A stretch of DNA of 21,015 nt from DAHVFY01 sp040388665 (lineage in GTDB: Bacteria; Chlamydiota; Chlamydiia; Chlamydiales; Rhabdochlamydiaceae), in NCBI GenBank assembly GCA_040388665.1, contig JAZKBL010000002.1, positions 1-21,015 on the forward strand, in the 5' to 3' direction. The translations under genes were made by a program, and so were the position numbers. The stretch's first letter is position 1, and every line of letters starts with the position of its first letter. Positions 1-8,495 of the stretch are shown piece by piece. The notes below the pieces were generated by a model. The model was not told the origin of the DNA, searched no databases, and saw only the letters and a list, made by a program, of their open reading frames with translations.

Positions 1-1
1 T

Positions 2-73
2 AGCGGGTGATGAGATTCGAACTCACGACCCTCACGTTGGCAACGTGATGCTCTACCACTGAGCTACACCCGC
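2..73 (-). tRNA. tRNA-Gly(GCC)
   Basis: Read on the minus strand this folds as a complete 72-nt cloverleaf: a 7-bp acceptor stem (GCGGGTG with CACCCGC), a D-arm with AGTGGTA, a 5-bp anticodon stem closing the loop TTGCCAA (anticodon GCC, glycine), a T-arm with loop TTCGAAT, and discriminator T. The bases after the discriminator do not begin CCA, so the CCA end would be added after transcription. Confidence 0.96.
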
Positions 74-85
74 AAAAGAGTTGAA

Positions 86-114
86 AGCATAACTGCATCC
101 CCTTTTTTTAGCAA
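86..114 (-). promoter_or_regulatory. Candidate promoter of tRNA-Gly
   Basis: On the minus strand, TTGCTA (109-114) and TATGCT (86-91) are separated by exactly 17 bases, each matching 4 of 6 bases of the sigma-70 consensus. The -10 box ends 12 bases before the mature tRNA 5' end, a normal distance. This is a consensus match read by eye only. Confidence 0.4.
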
Positions 115-118
115 CCCT

Positions 119-190
119 ATACCCAAGTGAATTCAAAATTTGGAGTTTTGGTAAAACCGGCATCCCTAAATTTTGAATTCACTTGGGTAT
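119..190. repeat. 72-bp element with perfect 23-bp terminal inverted repeats
   Basis: Positions 119-141 and 168-190 are exact reverse complements over 23 bases, each arm carrying a GAATTC core and an outer ATACCCAAGTG. The 26-base centre is not self-complementary beyond one base pair. No T-run follows, so it is not a standard intrinsic terminator. It lies between the divergent tRNA-Gly and helicase genes. A small non-coding dispersed repeat (MITE- or REP-like) is the simplest reading, but no second copy occurs in this window. Confidence 0.75.
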
Positions 191-283
191 TATAAGTGCG
201 TAACTTAAGGATTTTTAGATTTTTTCTTGCGCCGGTTTAAAAAAAAAGGTAAAAGCATTTGTGTATCAACGAGAGTGAGTCAA

Positions 284-3200
284 ATGTTAAATTTTCGCAA
301 AATTAGACAAGATTTTTCCTCGTCCATAGTGAAAGAAGGAAAGGAGATGTTCGAGCAGGAAAAAGTTGTCTCGGCAAAACTTCTTCATTTGGACGGTAAA
401 ACAATCCGCATTAGTGGTCGTATTTTAGGACAATATGAAAATCACTACGAAAGTGAAATTGAAATTGATAGGCTGGAATGCGAGGCAATCGACTCTAATT
501 GTGATTGTCCCTATAACTACGATTGTCAACATTTGGCTGCTTTAGTTTTTTATTTAGAAGAAAATCTTGATAAAATTCTTGTTGCATATTCTAAAGAAGC
601 TGATCTTTCCAAAAAAAGTGGTTTTGACGCGGAAGAACGCAAAAAACTCATGGAAAAATTTAAAGAAGCAGAAACTAAAGAAGTTCAAAGGCAGGAAGAA
701 CAGTTTCAGAAACAGTTGCTTCAAGAATATGTATATTCTTCACAGCTTCTTGCGTCGGCTCTTTTTTTTCGCCCGCAAGAAGAATCAGGATTTGATAAAG
801 CAGAGTTTGCTCTTATTTTTAACTTGCCTCCGATGCAAGAGGGAGAGTCAAGAGGCCCTGTTGAAATTCAGTTAGCGCTGCGTTTGCCTATACGCTCTAA
901 GCCTTTGCATATTCCTAATGTGAAAGAATTTTTAGAAGCTCTTCGTTATGAGGAGGTGATATTTATTGGGGGCAAGAGGTTTCGATTTTCTTTGCAATCG
1001 TTTGATGAGTCTCAAAGAGATGTTGTGCGGATGATTGTAGATTATGCGCGTGTTCAGGAGGGCGCAAACTCTGAAAAGGCTCTACGTATTGCGCATATCG
1101 ATGCAGTAGTTTTTGGAATGATCTTGGCAAGAATGTATGAAACAGCTCATGAAAAGTTTAAAAAAACGCACTATTCTCAAAGTGAAGACGATTTCCCGAT
1201 ACTTCCAGGACTTTATGAAGGTAGTTTTGAGACTCCTGTTCGTTTTTCTTTGACTCCTGCAACTCTGAGGTTTTTTCTTGAATATATTGAGCCTCCTGTT
1301 TCAAAAATTCTTGTGAATCCTAAGATTGTTGTTGAAGATGAGGCTTTTGCTCTTGAGGAAGCGCGGCTTTTTGAATGTGTCAAACCAGGGATGTTTTTTC
1401 GAGGAATTTATTACAGATTTCCTTCTGTAATTACAAGAGTGCATTTACGTAACCTGCGCTCTATTCGAGAGATGACTGTGCCGGAGCCCCTTTTTGGAAC
1501 TTTTGTAGAAAACTCTCTTCCTGAACTTGCGCGTTATGCAGAAATTGCCAATGATGCCGTGATTCAAGATTTTGTAACCCTCCCTTTTGTTGGCAATGTT
1601 GAGGCTGAATGTGACATTTCATTTTTGAATGGGGAGCTCGAGGCTGTTTTACATTTTAAATACGATGGAAATAAAATTCCAGCAGCAGCTGCAAAACTTG
1701 TTTTTGAAGATGTGTCGTCGTTTGTCACTTCTCAAGGGATTTTAGCACGTAATTTAGTGGAAGAAAGAAGGATTATTGAAGATCTATTTCAAGATTTCTT
1801 GTTCAATCCAGATACCGGGATTTATATATCAAAATCAGATAAAAAGATTGTTGAATTTATGACGGATACTATTCCGCGCAATCAACATCTTGTGACGTTT
1901 AATTGTCCGCAAAATCTTCTTGATCAGTTTATTTACGACGAAACCAAATTTGAATTAAATCTTCGCCACACAGATCGGATTGATCAGTATGAGATTGAAC
2001 TCAAAGTGGATGGCCATCTTTTGGGAGTTAAATTGGATTTGCTTTGGGAATGTATGGCATCGAGAAAAGCATTCATTGAGCTGGAAGGAGTAAAATCTAA
2101 GGCCAAAAAGATGGCAGAGGGGGGTAAACTTTCTAAAATTTTGGTTCTTGATTTAGAGAGGATTTCTCTTCTTGTGCAAATTTTTGATGAACTGGGAATT
2201 TCGATACTTGATAACCATACAATGCAAAGACCGATTTGGAGTTTGGCAAGTGTCGACGCTGAGCAGTTTGAGGGGTTGCCTGTTAAATTCGTTGTTTCAG
2301 ATCAACTCATGGATATCCGCAAACAAATGCTTGGCGAGCAGCAGTTGACAATCTCTGATGTGCCAAAAGACGTGCGTGCGACACTTAGATCTTATCAGCT
2401 CGATGGAGTGCGCTGGCTTGAGAGGCTCCGTCTCATGTTTTTGAATGGAATTTTGGCAGATGACATGGGTCTTGGTAAAACGCTTCAAGCAATTGTTGCG
2501 ATCACGCAAAATATTCTTAAAAAGAAAGGCGTTTCTTTAATTGTTTGCCCAACTTCATTACTTTACAATTGGAAAGAAGAATTTAGTAAATTCAATCCAA
2601 AAATTAAAGCCGTTGTCATCGATGGTATTCCTGTTAACAGGAAAAAAATAATCGATAGCTTAAGCGAAAATGATGTGGTTATTACTTCTTATACGCTACT
2701 TCAAAAAGATATAGAAAGTTATCGATCGATGCATTTTTCTTATGTAATTCTTGATGAAGCGCAGCATATTAAGAACCGAGGAACGCGTAATGCAAAATCA
2801 GTAAAAATGGTTCAAGCGGATCATCGACTTATTCTTTCTGGAACGCCGATAGAAAATTCTTTAGATGAATTGTGGAGTCTTTTTGATTTCTTGATGCCAG
2901 GCTTTTTAAGCAGTTACGATCGGTTTGTTGAGAAATATGTACGCGTATCGGGCTCTGAACATGTGAAAAATATCGAGTATTTGCGTAAGAAAATTTCCCC
3001 CTTTATCTTGCGCCGCATGAAGAGCGATGTTCTCTCTGACCTGCCGCCGGTTGCTGAAATTATTTATCATTGCCAGCTTTCTGATGTGCAGCAAGCACTA
3101 TATCGCTCTTATGCTGAATCCGCTCGTGACGAACTTGTCAAGCTTGTTGAGCGTGATGGATTTGATCGTGTACAGATTCATGTGCTTGCAACGCTTACCC

Positions 3201-3772
3201 GGTTGAAGCAGATTTGTTGTCATCCGGCGATTTTTGCAAAAGAAAAAGCGGAATCCGGAGATTCTGCAAAATATGAAATGCTCATGGATCTTCTGCAAAC
3301 CTTGGTAGAAGGTAAACATAAAACGGTCATTTTCTCACAGTACACCCGTATGCTTCAGATTATGCGTGAAGATTTTGTACAAAAAGGTATACGTTTTGTT
3401 TATCTCGATGGTTCTAGCAAAAATCGTTTGGAAGTTGTGAAACAATTTAATGAAGACCCGGCAATTCCTGTTTTTCTTGTCTCTTTGAAAGCTGGAGGCA
3501 CTGGCTTAAATCTTGTTGGGGCAGATACTGTTATCCATTATGACATGTGGTGGAACCCTGCTGTAGAAAACCAAGCCACAGACCGCGTGCACAGGATTGG
3601 ACAGAAAAAGTCAGTGTCTGCTTATAAGTTAATTACGCTTGGGACGATCGAAGAAAAAATCGCAGAATTGCAAAGGCGAAAAAAAGGATTGGTCAAGAAA
3701 GTTGTTAGCTGCGATGATGAGGCAATTGCGAAATTGACGTGGGAAGATGTGCTTGAGTTGCTCAAAACCTAA
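284..3772 (+). CDS. SNF2-family helicase with N-terminal SWIM zinc finger
   Basis: A 1162-residue protein with a SWIM zinc-binding motif (CDC-x5-CQH, residues about 74-84), a long poorly conserved middle, and a C-terminal SNF2/Swi2 ATPase. ATPase motifs in order: Walker A DDMGLGKTLQ (about 725), DEAQ box (about 822), LSGTPIENS (about 851), and the motif V/VI block with GGTGLNL and ATDRVHRIGQ (about 1066-1106). This is the usual layout of bacterial SWIM-SNF2 proteins, double-stranded DNA translocases whose exact role is not settled. It resembles the chlamydial CT708-type protein. The frame stays open upstream to a TTG at 227, but I chose ATG 284: it has a purine-rich GAGAGTGAG just upstream, and the extra 19 residues run through an A9 tract and look non-protein-like. 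mreB starts 18 bases after the stop, so co-transcription is likely. Confidence 0.93.
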   Translation: MLNFRKIRQDFSSSIVKEGKEMFEQEKVVSAKLLHLDGKTIRISGRILGQYENHYESEIEIDRLECEAIDSNCDCPYNYDCQHLAALVFYLEENLDKILVAYSKEADLSKKSGFDAEERKKLMEKFKEAETKEVQRQEEQFQKQLLQEYVYSSQLLASALFFRPQEESGFDKAEFALIFNLPPMQEGESRGPVEIQLALRLPIRSKPLHIPNVKEFLEALRYEEVIFIGGKRFRFSLQSFDESQRDVVRMIVDYARVQEGANSEKALRIAHIDAVVFGMILARMYETAHEKFKKTHYSQSEDDFPILPGLYEGSFETPVRFSLTPATLRFFLEYIEPPVSKILVNPKIVVEDEAFALEEARLFECVKPGMFFRGIYYRFPSVITRVHLRNLRSIREMTVPEPLFGTFVENSLPELARYAEIANDAVIQDFVTLPFVGNVEAECDISFLNGELEAVLHFKYDGNKIPAAAAKLVFEDVSSFVTSQGILARNLVEERRIIEDLFQDFLFNPDTGIYISKSDKKIVEFMTDTIPRNQHLVTFNCPQNLLDQFIYDETKFELNLRHTDRIDQYEIELKVDGHLLGVKLDLLWECMASRKAFIELEGVKSKAKKMAEGGKLSKILVLDLERISLLVQIFDELGISILDNHTMQRPIWSLASVDAEQFEGLPVKFVVSDQLMDIRKQMLGEQQLTISDVPKDVRATLRSYQLDGVRWLERLRLMFLNGILADDMGLGKTLQAIVAITQNILKKKGVSLIVCPTSLLYNWKEEFSKFNPKIKAVVIDGIPVNRKKIIDSLSENDVVITSYTLLQKDIESYRSMHFSYVILDEAQHIKNRGTRNAKSVKMVQADHRLILSGTPIENSLDELWSLFDFLMPGFLSSYDRFVEKYVRVSGSEHVKNIEYLRKKISPFILRRMKSDVLSDLPPVAEIIYHCQLSDVQQALYRSYAESARDELVKLVERDGFDRVQIHVLATLTRLKQICCHPAIFAKEKAESGDSAKYEMLMDLLQTLVEGKHKTVIFSQYTRMLQIMREDFVQKGIRFVYLDGSSKNRLEVVKQFNEDPAIPVFLVSLKAGGTGLNLVGADTVIHYDMWWNPAVENQATDRVHRIGQKKSVSAYKLITLGTIEEKIAELQRRKKGLVKKVVSCDDEAIAKLTWEDVLELLKT

Positions 3773-3790
3773 ATTAAAAACTTGTAGATT

Positions 3791-4882
3791 ATGGCAAAGA
3801 AGAATACCGGTAATGTAAATGATGTTATCTCTTCGGTTCTGCGCAACCTTATGGATAAATGCGGTCAGATTTCCGGACTGCTCTCGAATGATATTGGCAT
3901 CGATTTAGGGACAGCTAATACTCTTGTTTATGTAAGAGGGAAGGGGATTGTTCTTGCAGAACCCTCAGTGGTGGCTGTTGATTCTGTGACAAATGAAGTC
4001 TTGGCAGTTGGCCATAAAGCAAAGGCTATGCTTGGCAAAACACCGCGTAAAATTCATGCCGTTCGTCCTATGAAAGATGGTGTTATTGCCGATTTTGAAA
4101 TTGCAGAAGGAATGCTAAAAGCGCTTATTAAGCGGGTCACCCCGACACGCAGTCTTTTTCGCCCTAAAATTCTTATAGCTGTTCCCTCCGGTATTACAGG
4201 AGTAGAAAAGAGAGCTGTTGAAGATTCCGCACTGCGCGCGGGAGCTCAAGAGGTAATTTTGATTGAAGAACCAATGGCAGCGGCTATTGGCGTTGGTCTA
4301 CCTGTGCATGAAGCTTTTGCTAACATGATCATCGATGTGGGCGGCGGTACAACAGAAATTGCGATCATCTCTCTTGGCGGTATTGTTGAATCCAGATCCT
4401 TGCGCATTGCAGGGGATGAATTTGATGATTGCATCGTCAATTATATGAGACGTACCTATAACCTTATGATAGGCCCTCGCACTGCGGAAGAGATCAAGAT
4501 GACCATTGGTTCAGCGTATCCTTTAGGGGATAACGAACTTGAAATGGAAGTGCGTGGAAGAGACCAAGTCGCAGGTCTTCCTATCACAAAAAGAATTAAC
4601 TCCGTTGAAATTCGTGAGTGTCTTGCGGAGCCTATTCAGCAAATTATTGAAAGCGTCAAACTAACTCTAGAAAAATGCCCTCCAGAACTTGCAGCAGATC
4701 TCGTTGAACGAGGGATGGTTCTTGCTGGTGGTGGTGCGCTTATCAAAGGATTAGATAAGGCTTTAATTAAAGAAACAGGCCTTCCTGTCATCGTTGCTCC
4801 CAATCCTCTTCTTGCAGTGTGTCTAGGAACTGGAAAGGCCTTAGAATATCTCGATAAGTTCAAGAAACGTAAAAATCTTTAA
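3791..4882 (+). CDS. mreB: Rod-shape-determining actin homologue MreB
   Basis: A 363-residue bacterial actin. The phosphate-1 loop DIGIDLGTANTLVYV lies at about residues 34-48, phosphate-2 IIDVGGGTTEIAI at about 178-190 and the adenosine loop LAGGGALIKG at about 313. It polymerises on the inner membrane and directs peptidoglycan synthesis. In Chlamydiae, which lack FtsZ, MreB is known to support division. The first 33 residues are longer than in many MreBs, and the start at 3791 has no clear Shine-Dalgarno sequence; an alternative ATG at 3851 would shorten it by 20 residues. It sits 18 bases after the SNF2 gene, and its TAA overlaps the ATG of pckG by one base (TAATG), which points to translational coupling. 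Confidence 0.97.
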   Translation: MAKKNTGNVNDVISSVLRNLMDKCGQISGLLSNDIGIDLGTANTLVYVRGKGIVLAEPSVVAVDSVTNEVLAVGHKAKAMLGKTPRKIHAVRPMKDGVIADFEIAEGMLKALIKRVTPTRSLFRPKILIAVPSGITGVEKRAVEDSALRAGAQEVILIEEPMAAAIGVGLPVHEAFANMIIDVGGGTTEIAIISLGGIVESRSLRIAGDEFDDCIVNYMRRTYNLMIGPRTAEEIKMTIGSAYPLGDNELEMEVRGRDQVAGLPITKRINSVEIRECLAEPIQQIIESVKLTLEKCPPELAADLVERGMVLAGGGALIKGLDKALIKETGLPVIVAPNPLLAVCLGTGKALEYLDKFKKRKNL

Positions 4883-6681
4883 TGAAAAATAAGATAAGTA
4901 ACGAACAGTTGCGCAGCTTCATTCAAGAGGCTGTGGAACTCTGTCAGCCGGATCACGTCTACCTTTGCGATGGTTCAGACGAAGAATATAATAAATTGGC
5001 CGAGGATCTCGTTGTAAAAAGGGTTTTTGCACCTCTTAACCCTTCTAAACGTCCAGGCAGTTTCTGGTGTCATTCCGATCCTGATGATGTTGCACGCGTA
5101 GAAGATGCGACGTTTATTTGCTCTAAGTCAAAAGAAGATGCCGGCCCAACGAATAATTGGCGCGATCCGCAAGAGATGANNNNNNNNNNGATGAAGACTC
5201 TTTTAAAAGGCCTTTTCAAAGGCTGTATGCGCGGACGCACTCTTTATGTGATCCCGTTTAGCATGGGACCTCTTGGTTCATCCCTTTCTCATATAGGCGT
5301 TCAGCTTACAGATTTTCCCTACGTCGTCTGCAATATGAAGATGATGACGCGTATGGGCAAAGAAGTTTTAGACGCCCTTGAAAACGGTTTTTTTGTTCCC
5401 TGTTTACATTCTGTTGGAGTTCCTTTAGAAAAAGGACAAAAAGATCAAGCATGGCCATGTAGAAAAGATCAGAAGTACATCGTTCATTTTCCTGAGGAGA
5501 GAAGCATTTGGTCGTTTGGAAGCGGTTATGGAGGCAACGCTCTTCTTGGAAAAAAATGTTTTGCGCTACGTATCGCCTCGTGCATGGGACGGGATGAAGG
5601 ATGGCTTGCAGAACATATGCTGATCATCGGCATTACAAATCCTCAAGGGGTAAAAAAGTATATTGCGGCAGCTTTCCCAAGCGCTTGCGGTAAGACAAAC
5701 CTTGCGATGTTAGAGCCCTCTTTGCCAGGATGGAAAATCGAATGTCTTGGCGATGACATCGCATGGATGCGCTTTGGCGAAGATGGAGCTCTTTATGCAG
5801 TAAACCCCGAAGCTGGATTTTTTGGCGTGGCTCCCGGCACATCTTTTGACTCAAATCCCAATGCCATGAAAACGATTGCCAAAAATACAATTTTTACGAA
5901 TACAGCATTAGACCCGCATGGCGATATCTGGTGGGAAGGAATGACAAAGCAGATTCCCGAGTCCCTTACAAGTTGGAAAGGTGAGCCTTGGACGCCATCT
6001 TCTGGCACGCCTGCATCACACCCCAATGCTCGTTTTACTGTTTCGGCACAACAATGTCCAATACTTGATCCTTTATGGAATGATCCACAAGGCGTTCCGA
6101 TTTCTGCGATGATTTTTGGCGGAAGAAGAGCTAGCGTTGTTCCTCTTGTTTTTGAATCGTTTTCCTGGCAGCACGGAGTTTTCATCGGCGCTAGTCTCTC
6201 ATCAGAAATGACAGCCGCCGCAAAAGGGGTTATCGGTGCTTTAAGACACGATCCTTTTGCGATGCTCCCTTTTTGCGGGTACCATATGGGAGATTATTTT
6301 TACCACTGGTTGGAGATGGGAAAAAAGGGAGATCCAAAAAAGCTGCCCAAAATTTTTGGAGTCAATTGGTTCCGCAAATCTAAAGAAGGAAAATTCCTCT
6401 GGCCCGGATTTGGAGAAAATAGCCGCGTGCTCAAATGGATTTTGGAAAGAACAGAGGGATCTGCAGAAGCTGTCAAAACACCAATTGGCTACCTGCCTAA
6501 AGCACTCGATACTACAGGTCTTGACGTGTCAGAAGAAGCTCTAAAACAATTAAACACCGTTGATGCGCAAGAATACGTCAAAGAAGTGGACGAGCTAAGA
6601 GGCTACTTCAAGCAATTCGAGCCCAAATTCCCCGCAGGCCTCACCGAAGAGCTCAATGCTCTAGAAAAGCGTCTTAAATAA
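4882..6681 (+). CDS. pckG: Phosphoenolpyruvate carboxykinase (GTP)
   Basis: GTP-dependent PEP carboxykinase, which converts oxaloacetate and GTP to PEP, CO2 and GDP in the cytoplasm and links the TCA cycle to gluconeogenesis. Family signatures are the SDPDDVARVE block (about residue 65-74), GRTLYVIPFSMGPLG, the P-loop FPSACGKTNL (about 264-273), the GDDIAWMRFG kinase-2 segment and NPEAGFFGVAPGTS. The gene is 599 codons as written, including an N run at 5180-5189 that leaves four unreadable residues. The true protein is probably 594 residues, because the sequence on both sides of the Ns repeats GATGA. The start overlaps the mreB stop by one base. The gene lies last in the helicase-mreB-pckG run and converges on ndk. 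Confidence 0.97.
   Translation: MKNKISNEQLRSFIQEAVELCQPDHVYLCDGSDEEYNKLAEDLVVKRVFAPLNPSKRPGSFWCHSDPDDVARVEDATFICSKSKEDAGPTNNWRDPQEMXXXXMKTLLKGLFKGCMRGRTLYVIPFSMGPLGSSLSHIGVQLTDFPYVVCNMKMMTRMGKEVLDALENGFFVPCLHSVGVPLEKGQKDQAWPCRKDQKYIVHFPEERSIWSFGSGYGGNALLGKKCFALRIASCMGRDEGWLAEHMLIIGITNPQGVKKYIAAAFPSACGKTNLAMLEPSLPGWKIECLGDDIAWMRFGEDGALYAVNPEAGFFGVAPGTSFDSNPNAMKTIAKNTIFTNTALDPHGDIWWEGMTKQIPESLTSWKGEPWTPSSGTPASHPNARFTVSAQQCPILDPLWNDPQGVPISAMIFGGRRASVVPLVFESFSWQHGVFIGASLSSEMTAAAKGVIGALRHDPFAMLPFCGYHMGDYFYHWLEMGKKGDPKKLPKIFGVNWFRKSKEGKFLWPGFGENSRVLKWILERTEGSAEAVKTPIGYLPKALDTTGLDVSEEALKQLNTVDAQEYVKEVDELRGYFKQFEPKFPAGLTEELNALEKRLK
5180..5189. other. Assembly gap (10 N) inside pckG
   Basis: Ten Ns, a placeholder length. 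GATGA directly precedes the gap and again directly follows it. Collapsing that overlap and dropping the Ns (15 bases, 5 codons) gives a continuous frame with EM followed by 13 residues and then GRT, as I remember the family spacing. Confidence 0.9.
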
Positions 6682-6805
6682 TTGCTTTACCAGTTTTTAA
6701 AATTAGTTTGACAGAAACGTTGTAAGCGGTTTTGTTAAATAAAATTTTAATAATATAATTTATTTTAAACACCTACATTGTACTGGAAAACAATAAACAA
6801 AAAGA

Positions 6806-6870
6806 ACAGCGACAAGTCGCTGTCAAGAAAAGCGGTGACGAGTCACCGCACTCCAAACGCTCTTCGAGCG
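6806..6870. repeat. Three consecutive short-loop hairpins
   Basis: Three perfect inverted repeats follow one another between the convergent ends of pckG and ndk. The first is ACAGCGAC-AA-GTCGCTGT (6806-6823), the second GCGGTGAC-GA-GTCACCGC (6832-6849), the third CGCTC-TTC-GAGCG (6858-6870). The first two share the core GAC(A/G)AGTC. No T-run follows any of them on either strand, so they are not classic intrinsic terminators, although their place between two 3' ends would suit a role in RNA 3'-end protection. The rest of 6682-6893 is AT-rich with no gene that I can see. Confidence 0.7.
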
Positions 6871-6893
6871 CGGTCTCATGACGCAGTTATGTA

Positions 6894-7319
6894 CTAGCGG
6901 ACGAAAATTTCTTGTGGTTTGAAGAAGAAAGAGACTTCTTGCTTAGCAGTTTCTGGGCCGTCGGAGCCGTGCACAGCATTTTTGTCGATCGATTTTGCAA
7001 AGTCGGCGCGGATGGTTCCGGGTGCTGCTTCTTTAGGATTTGTTGCACCCATGATAGTGCGATTTTTTGCGATTGCATCTTCGCCGTAAAGGACGAGAAT
7101 GAGCACGGGCCCAAGTGTCATGAAATCAACAAGTTCTTGGAAGAACGGGCGATGAGCGTGCACTGCATAAAATGCTTTTGCTTGCTCTGTTGTCATGTGC
7201 AGCATTTTTGATGCTACAATTTTTAGTCCCGCTTTTTCGAAACGTGCGATGATTTCGCCGATATTATTTGCACCGACTGCATCAGGCTTTAGGATAGAAA
7301 GGGTTTGCTCAATTGTCAT
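6894..7319 (-). CDS. ndk: Nucleoside diphosphate kinase
   Basis: A 141-residue Ndk, the standard bacterial length. The protein opens TLSILKPDAV and carries the active-site block NAVHGSDG, whose histidine 117 takes the phosphate in the ping-pong transfer from ATP to other NDPs. It works in the cytoplasm to balance NTP and dNTP pools. The start has GGAG about 11 bases upstream. It is transcribed alone, divergent from the glycosyltransferase gene across a 71-base spacer and convergent with pckG. I see nothing unusual in it. Confidence 0.98.
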   Translation of the reverse strand: MTIEQTLSILKPDAVGANNIGEIIARFEKAGLKIVASKMLHMTTEQAKAFYAVHAHRPFFQELVDFMTLGPVLILVLYGEDAIAKNRTIMGATNPKEAAPGTIRADFAKSIDKNAVHGSDGPETAKQEVSFFFKPQEIFVR

Positions 7320-7390
7320 ATGTTTTGTAACTCCACAAATTTTTGAATCATTTTGTGTATATTCTACATTTTTGGTAAATTTAAAGCACT

Positions 7391-8464
7391 ATGTATGGCG
7401 ATTACCCAGATCTTAAGTGTGTTAAAAAAATTTTAGTTGTTAAGATGCGGCACCATGGAGACGTCTTATTGACCTCTCCTATTTTTACGCTCTTAAAAAA
7501 AAATATGCCTCATGCAGAAGTGCACGCTTTTATTTATAAAGACACGCTTCCCATGCTTGAAGGCCACCCGGCAATTGCGCAATTTCACCTTTATGACCGT
7601 GGTTGGAAGAAGCTATCCCTTTTAAAAAAGCTAAGCCAAGAAGTCGCTACTTTAAGAAAGATACGCAAAGAAAAATATGATCTTGTGATTAACCTTACGG
7701 AAGGGGATCGAGGAGCGATTGTGGCTTTTATCTCTAATGCTCAGTTTCGTGTTGGTTTTGATCCGGAAAACAAAGGGTTTAAGGGCAAAAAGAAGATCTA
7801 TACGCATACTGTAAAGAACTGCAAGACCCCGCGTCATACCGTTGAAAAGCAGCTTGATGTTCTGCGTCGGATTGGTATTTTTCCTGAGCTTAAAGAAAGG
7901 GATCTTTGTTTACATATTTCCGAAGAGGCTAAGAGTTCTGTGCGCGCGCATTTACCCGTAAAAGAAGGCTACATCGTTATTCATCCCGTATCGCGCTGGC
8001 GGTTTAAATGTCTGCCCCCTAAAAAAATAGCCGAACTCATCATCGCCTTGCATGCGCGTGGATTTCCGATTGTTCTTTCTGCAAGTCCAGATATTGAAGA
8101 GCTTGCGATGTGCGAGGAGATTTTAAAAGAAGCGCCAGGCATCCCTGTTTGCCATCTTGGCGGTAAGATCAGCTTAAAAGAGCTCGGAGCGCTCATAAAG
8201 GGCAGTAAGTGTTTAATTTGCGTGGATTCCGTGCCCCTTCATATCGCATCGGCGACAAAGACTCCTGTAATCGCTCTATTTGGGCCAACCTCTGATCAGA
8301 ATTGGGGTCCGTGGATGCATCCACAGGCTCGCGTTGTTGCACAAAAAACATCCTGCAGACCTTGTCTCATGGACGGCTGCGGCGGCAGTAAAATGAGCGA
8401 CTGCCTTTTTACGCTGCCCATTTCGAGCATTCTTTCTGCCCTGGATGCTCTTGCATTACAATGA
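7391..8464 (+). CDS. GT9-family heptosyltransferase, WaaQ-like
   Basis: A 357-residue glycosyltransferase of the ADP-heptose:LPS heptosyltransferase family (GT9). The N-terminal MRHHGDVLLTSPIF (about 19-32) is the usual first Rossmann strand and helix. The segment HPVSRWRFKCLP (about 197-208) closely follows the HPTSRWxFK motif of WaaQ (heptosyltransferase III), and VDSVPLHIAS plus ALFGPTSDQNWGPW (about 276-305) form the sugar-nucleotide site. The tail has a cysteine cluster, CRPCLMDGCGG then SDCL (about 322-338), also WaaQ-like. It would act at the cytoplasmic face of the inner membrane on LPS core. The exact donor and acceptor cannot be read from the sequence. ATG 7391 is the only sensible start, but it lacks a clear Shine-Dalgarno sequence. 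Confidence 0.85.
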   Translation: MYGDYPDLKCVKKILVVKMRHHGDVLLTSPIFTLLKKNMPHAEVHAFIYKDTLPMLEGHPAIAQFHLYDRGWKKLSLLKKLSQEVATLRKIRKEKYDLVINLTEGDRGAIVAFISNAQFRVGFDPENKGFKGKKKIYTHTVKNCKTPRHTVEKQLDVLRRIGIFPELKERDLCLHISEEAKSSVRAHLPVKEGYIVIHPVSRWRFKCLPPKKIAELIIALHARGFPIVLSASPDIEELAMCEEILKEAPGIPVCHLGGKISLKELGALIKGSKCLICVDSVPLHIASATKTPVIALFGPTSDQNWGPWMHPQARVVAQKTSCRPCLMDGCGGSKMSDCLFTLPISSILSALDALALQ

Positions 8465-8483
8465 CACGATACAATGATACGAT
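8458..8483. repeat. Two-copy 13-bp tandem repeat at a gene end
   Basis: ACAATGACACGAT and ACAATGATACGAT lie head to tail and differ at one base. The first copy holds the TGA stop of the glycosyltransferase gene; the second fills most of the 31-base spacer before the convergent MORN-repeat gene. It looks like a small local duplication. Confidence 0.7.
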
Positions 8484-8495
8484 TGCAAGAAAAGT

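Noticed and set aside
227..283. A 19-codon N-terminal extension of the SNF2 gene from a TTG start
   Set aside because: It runs through an A9 tract, gives a lysine-rich leader unlike the family, and ATG 284 has a better upstream purine run.
5793..6185. A 130-codon minus-strand frame inside pckG
   Set aside because: It is the antisense shadow of conserved PEPCK sequence and has no start signal or domain.
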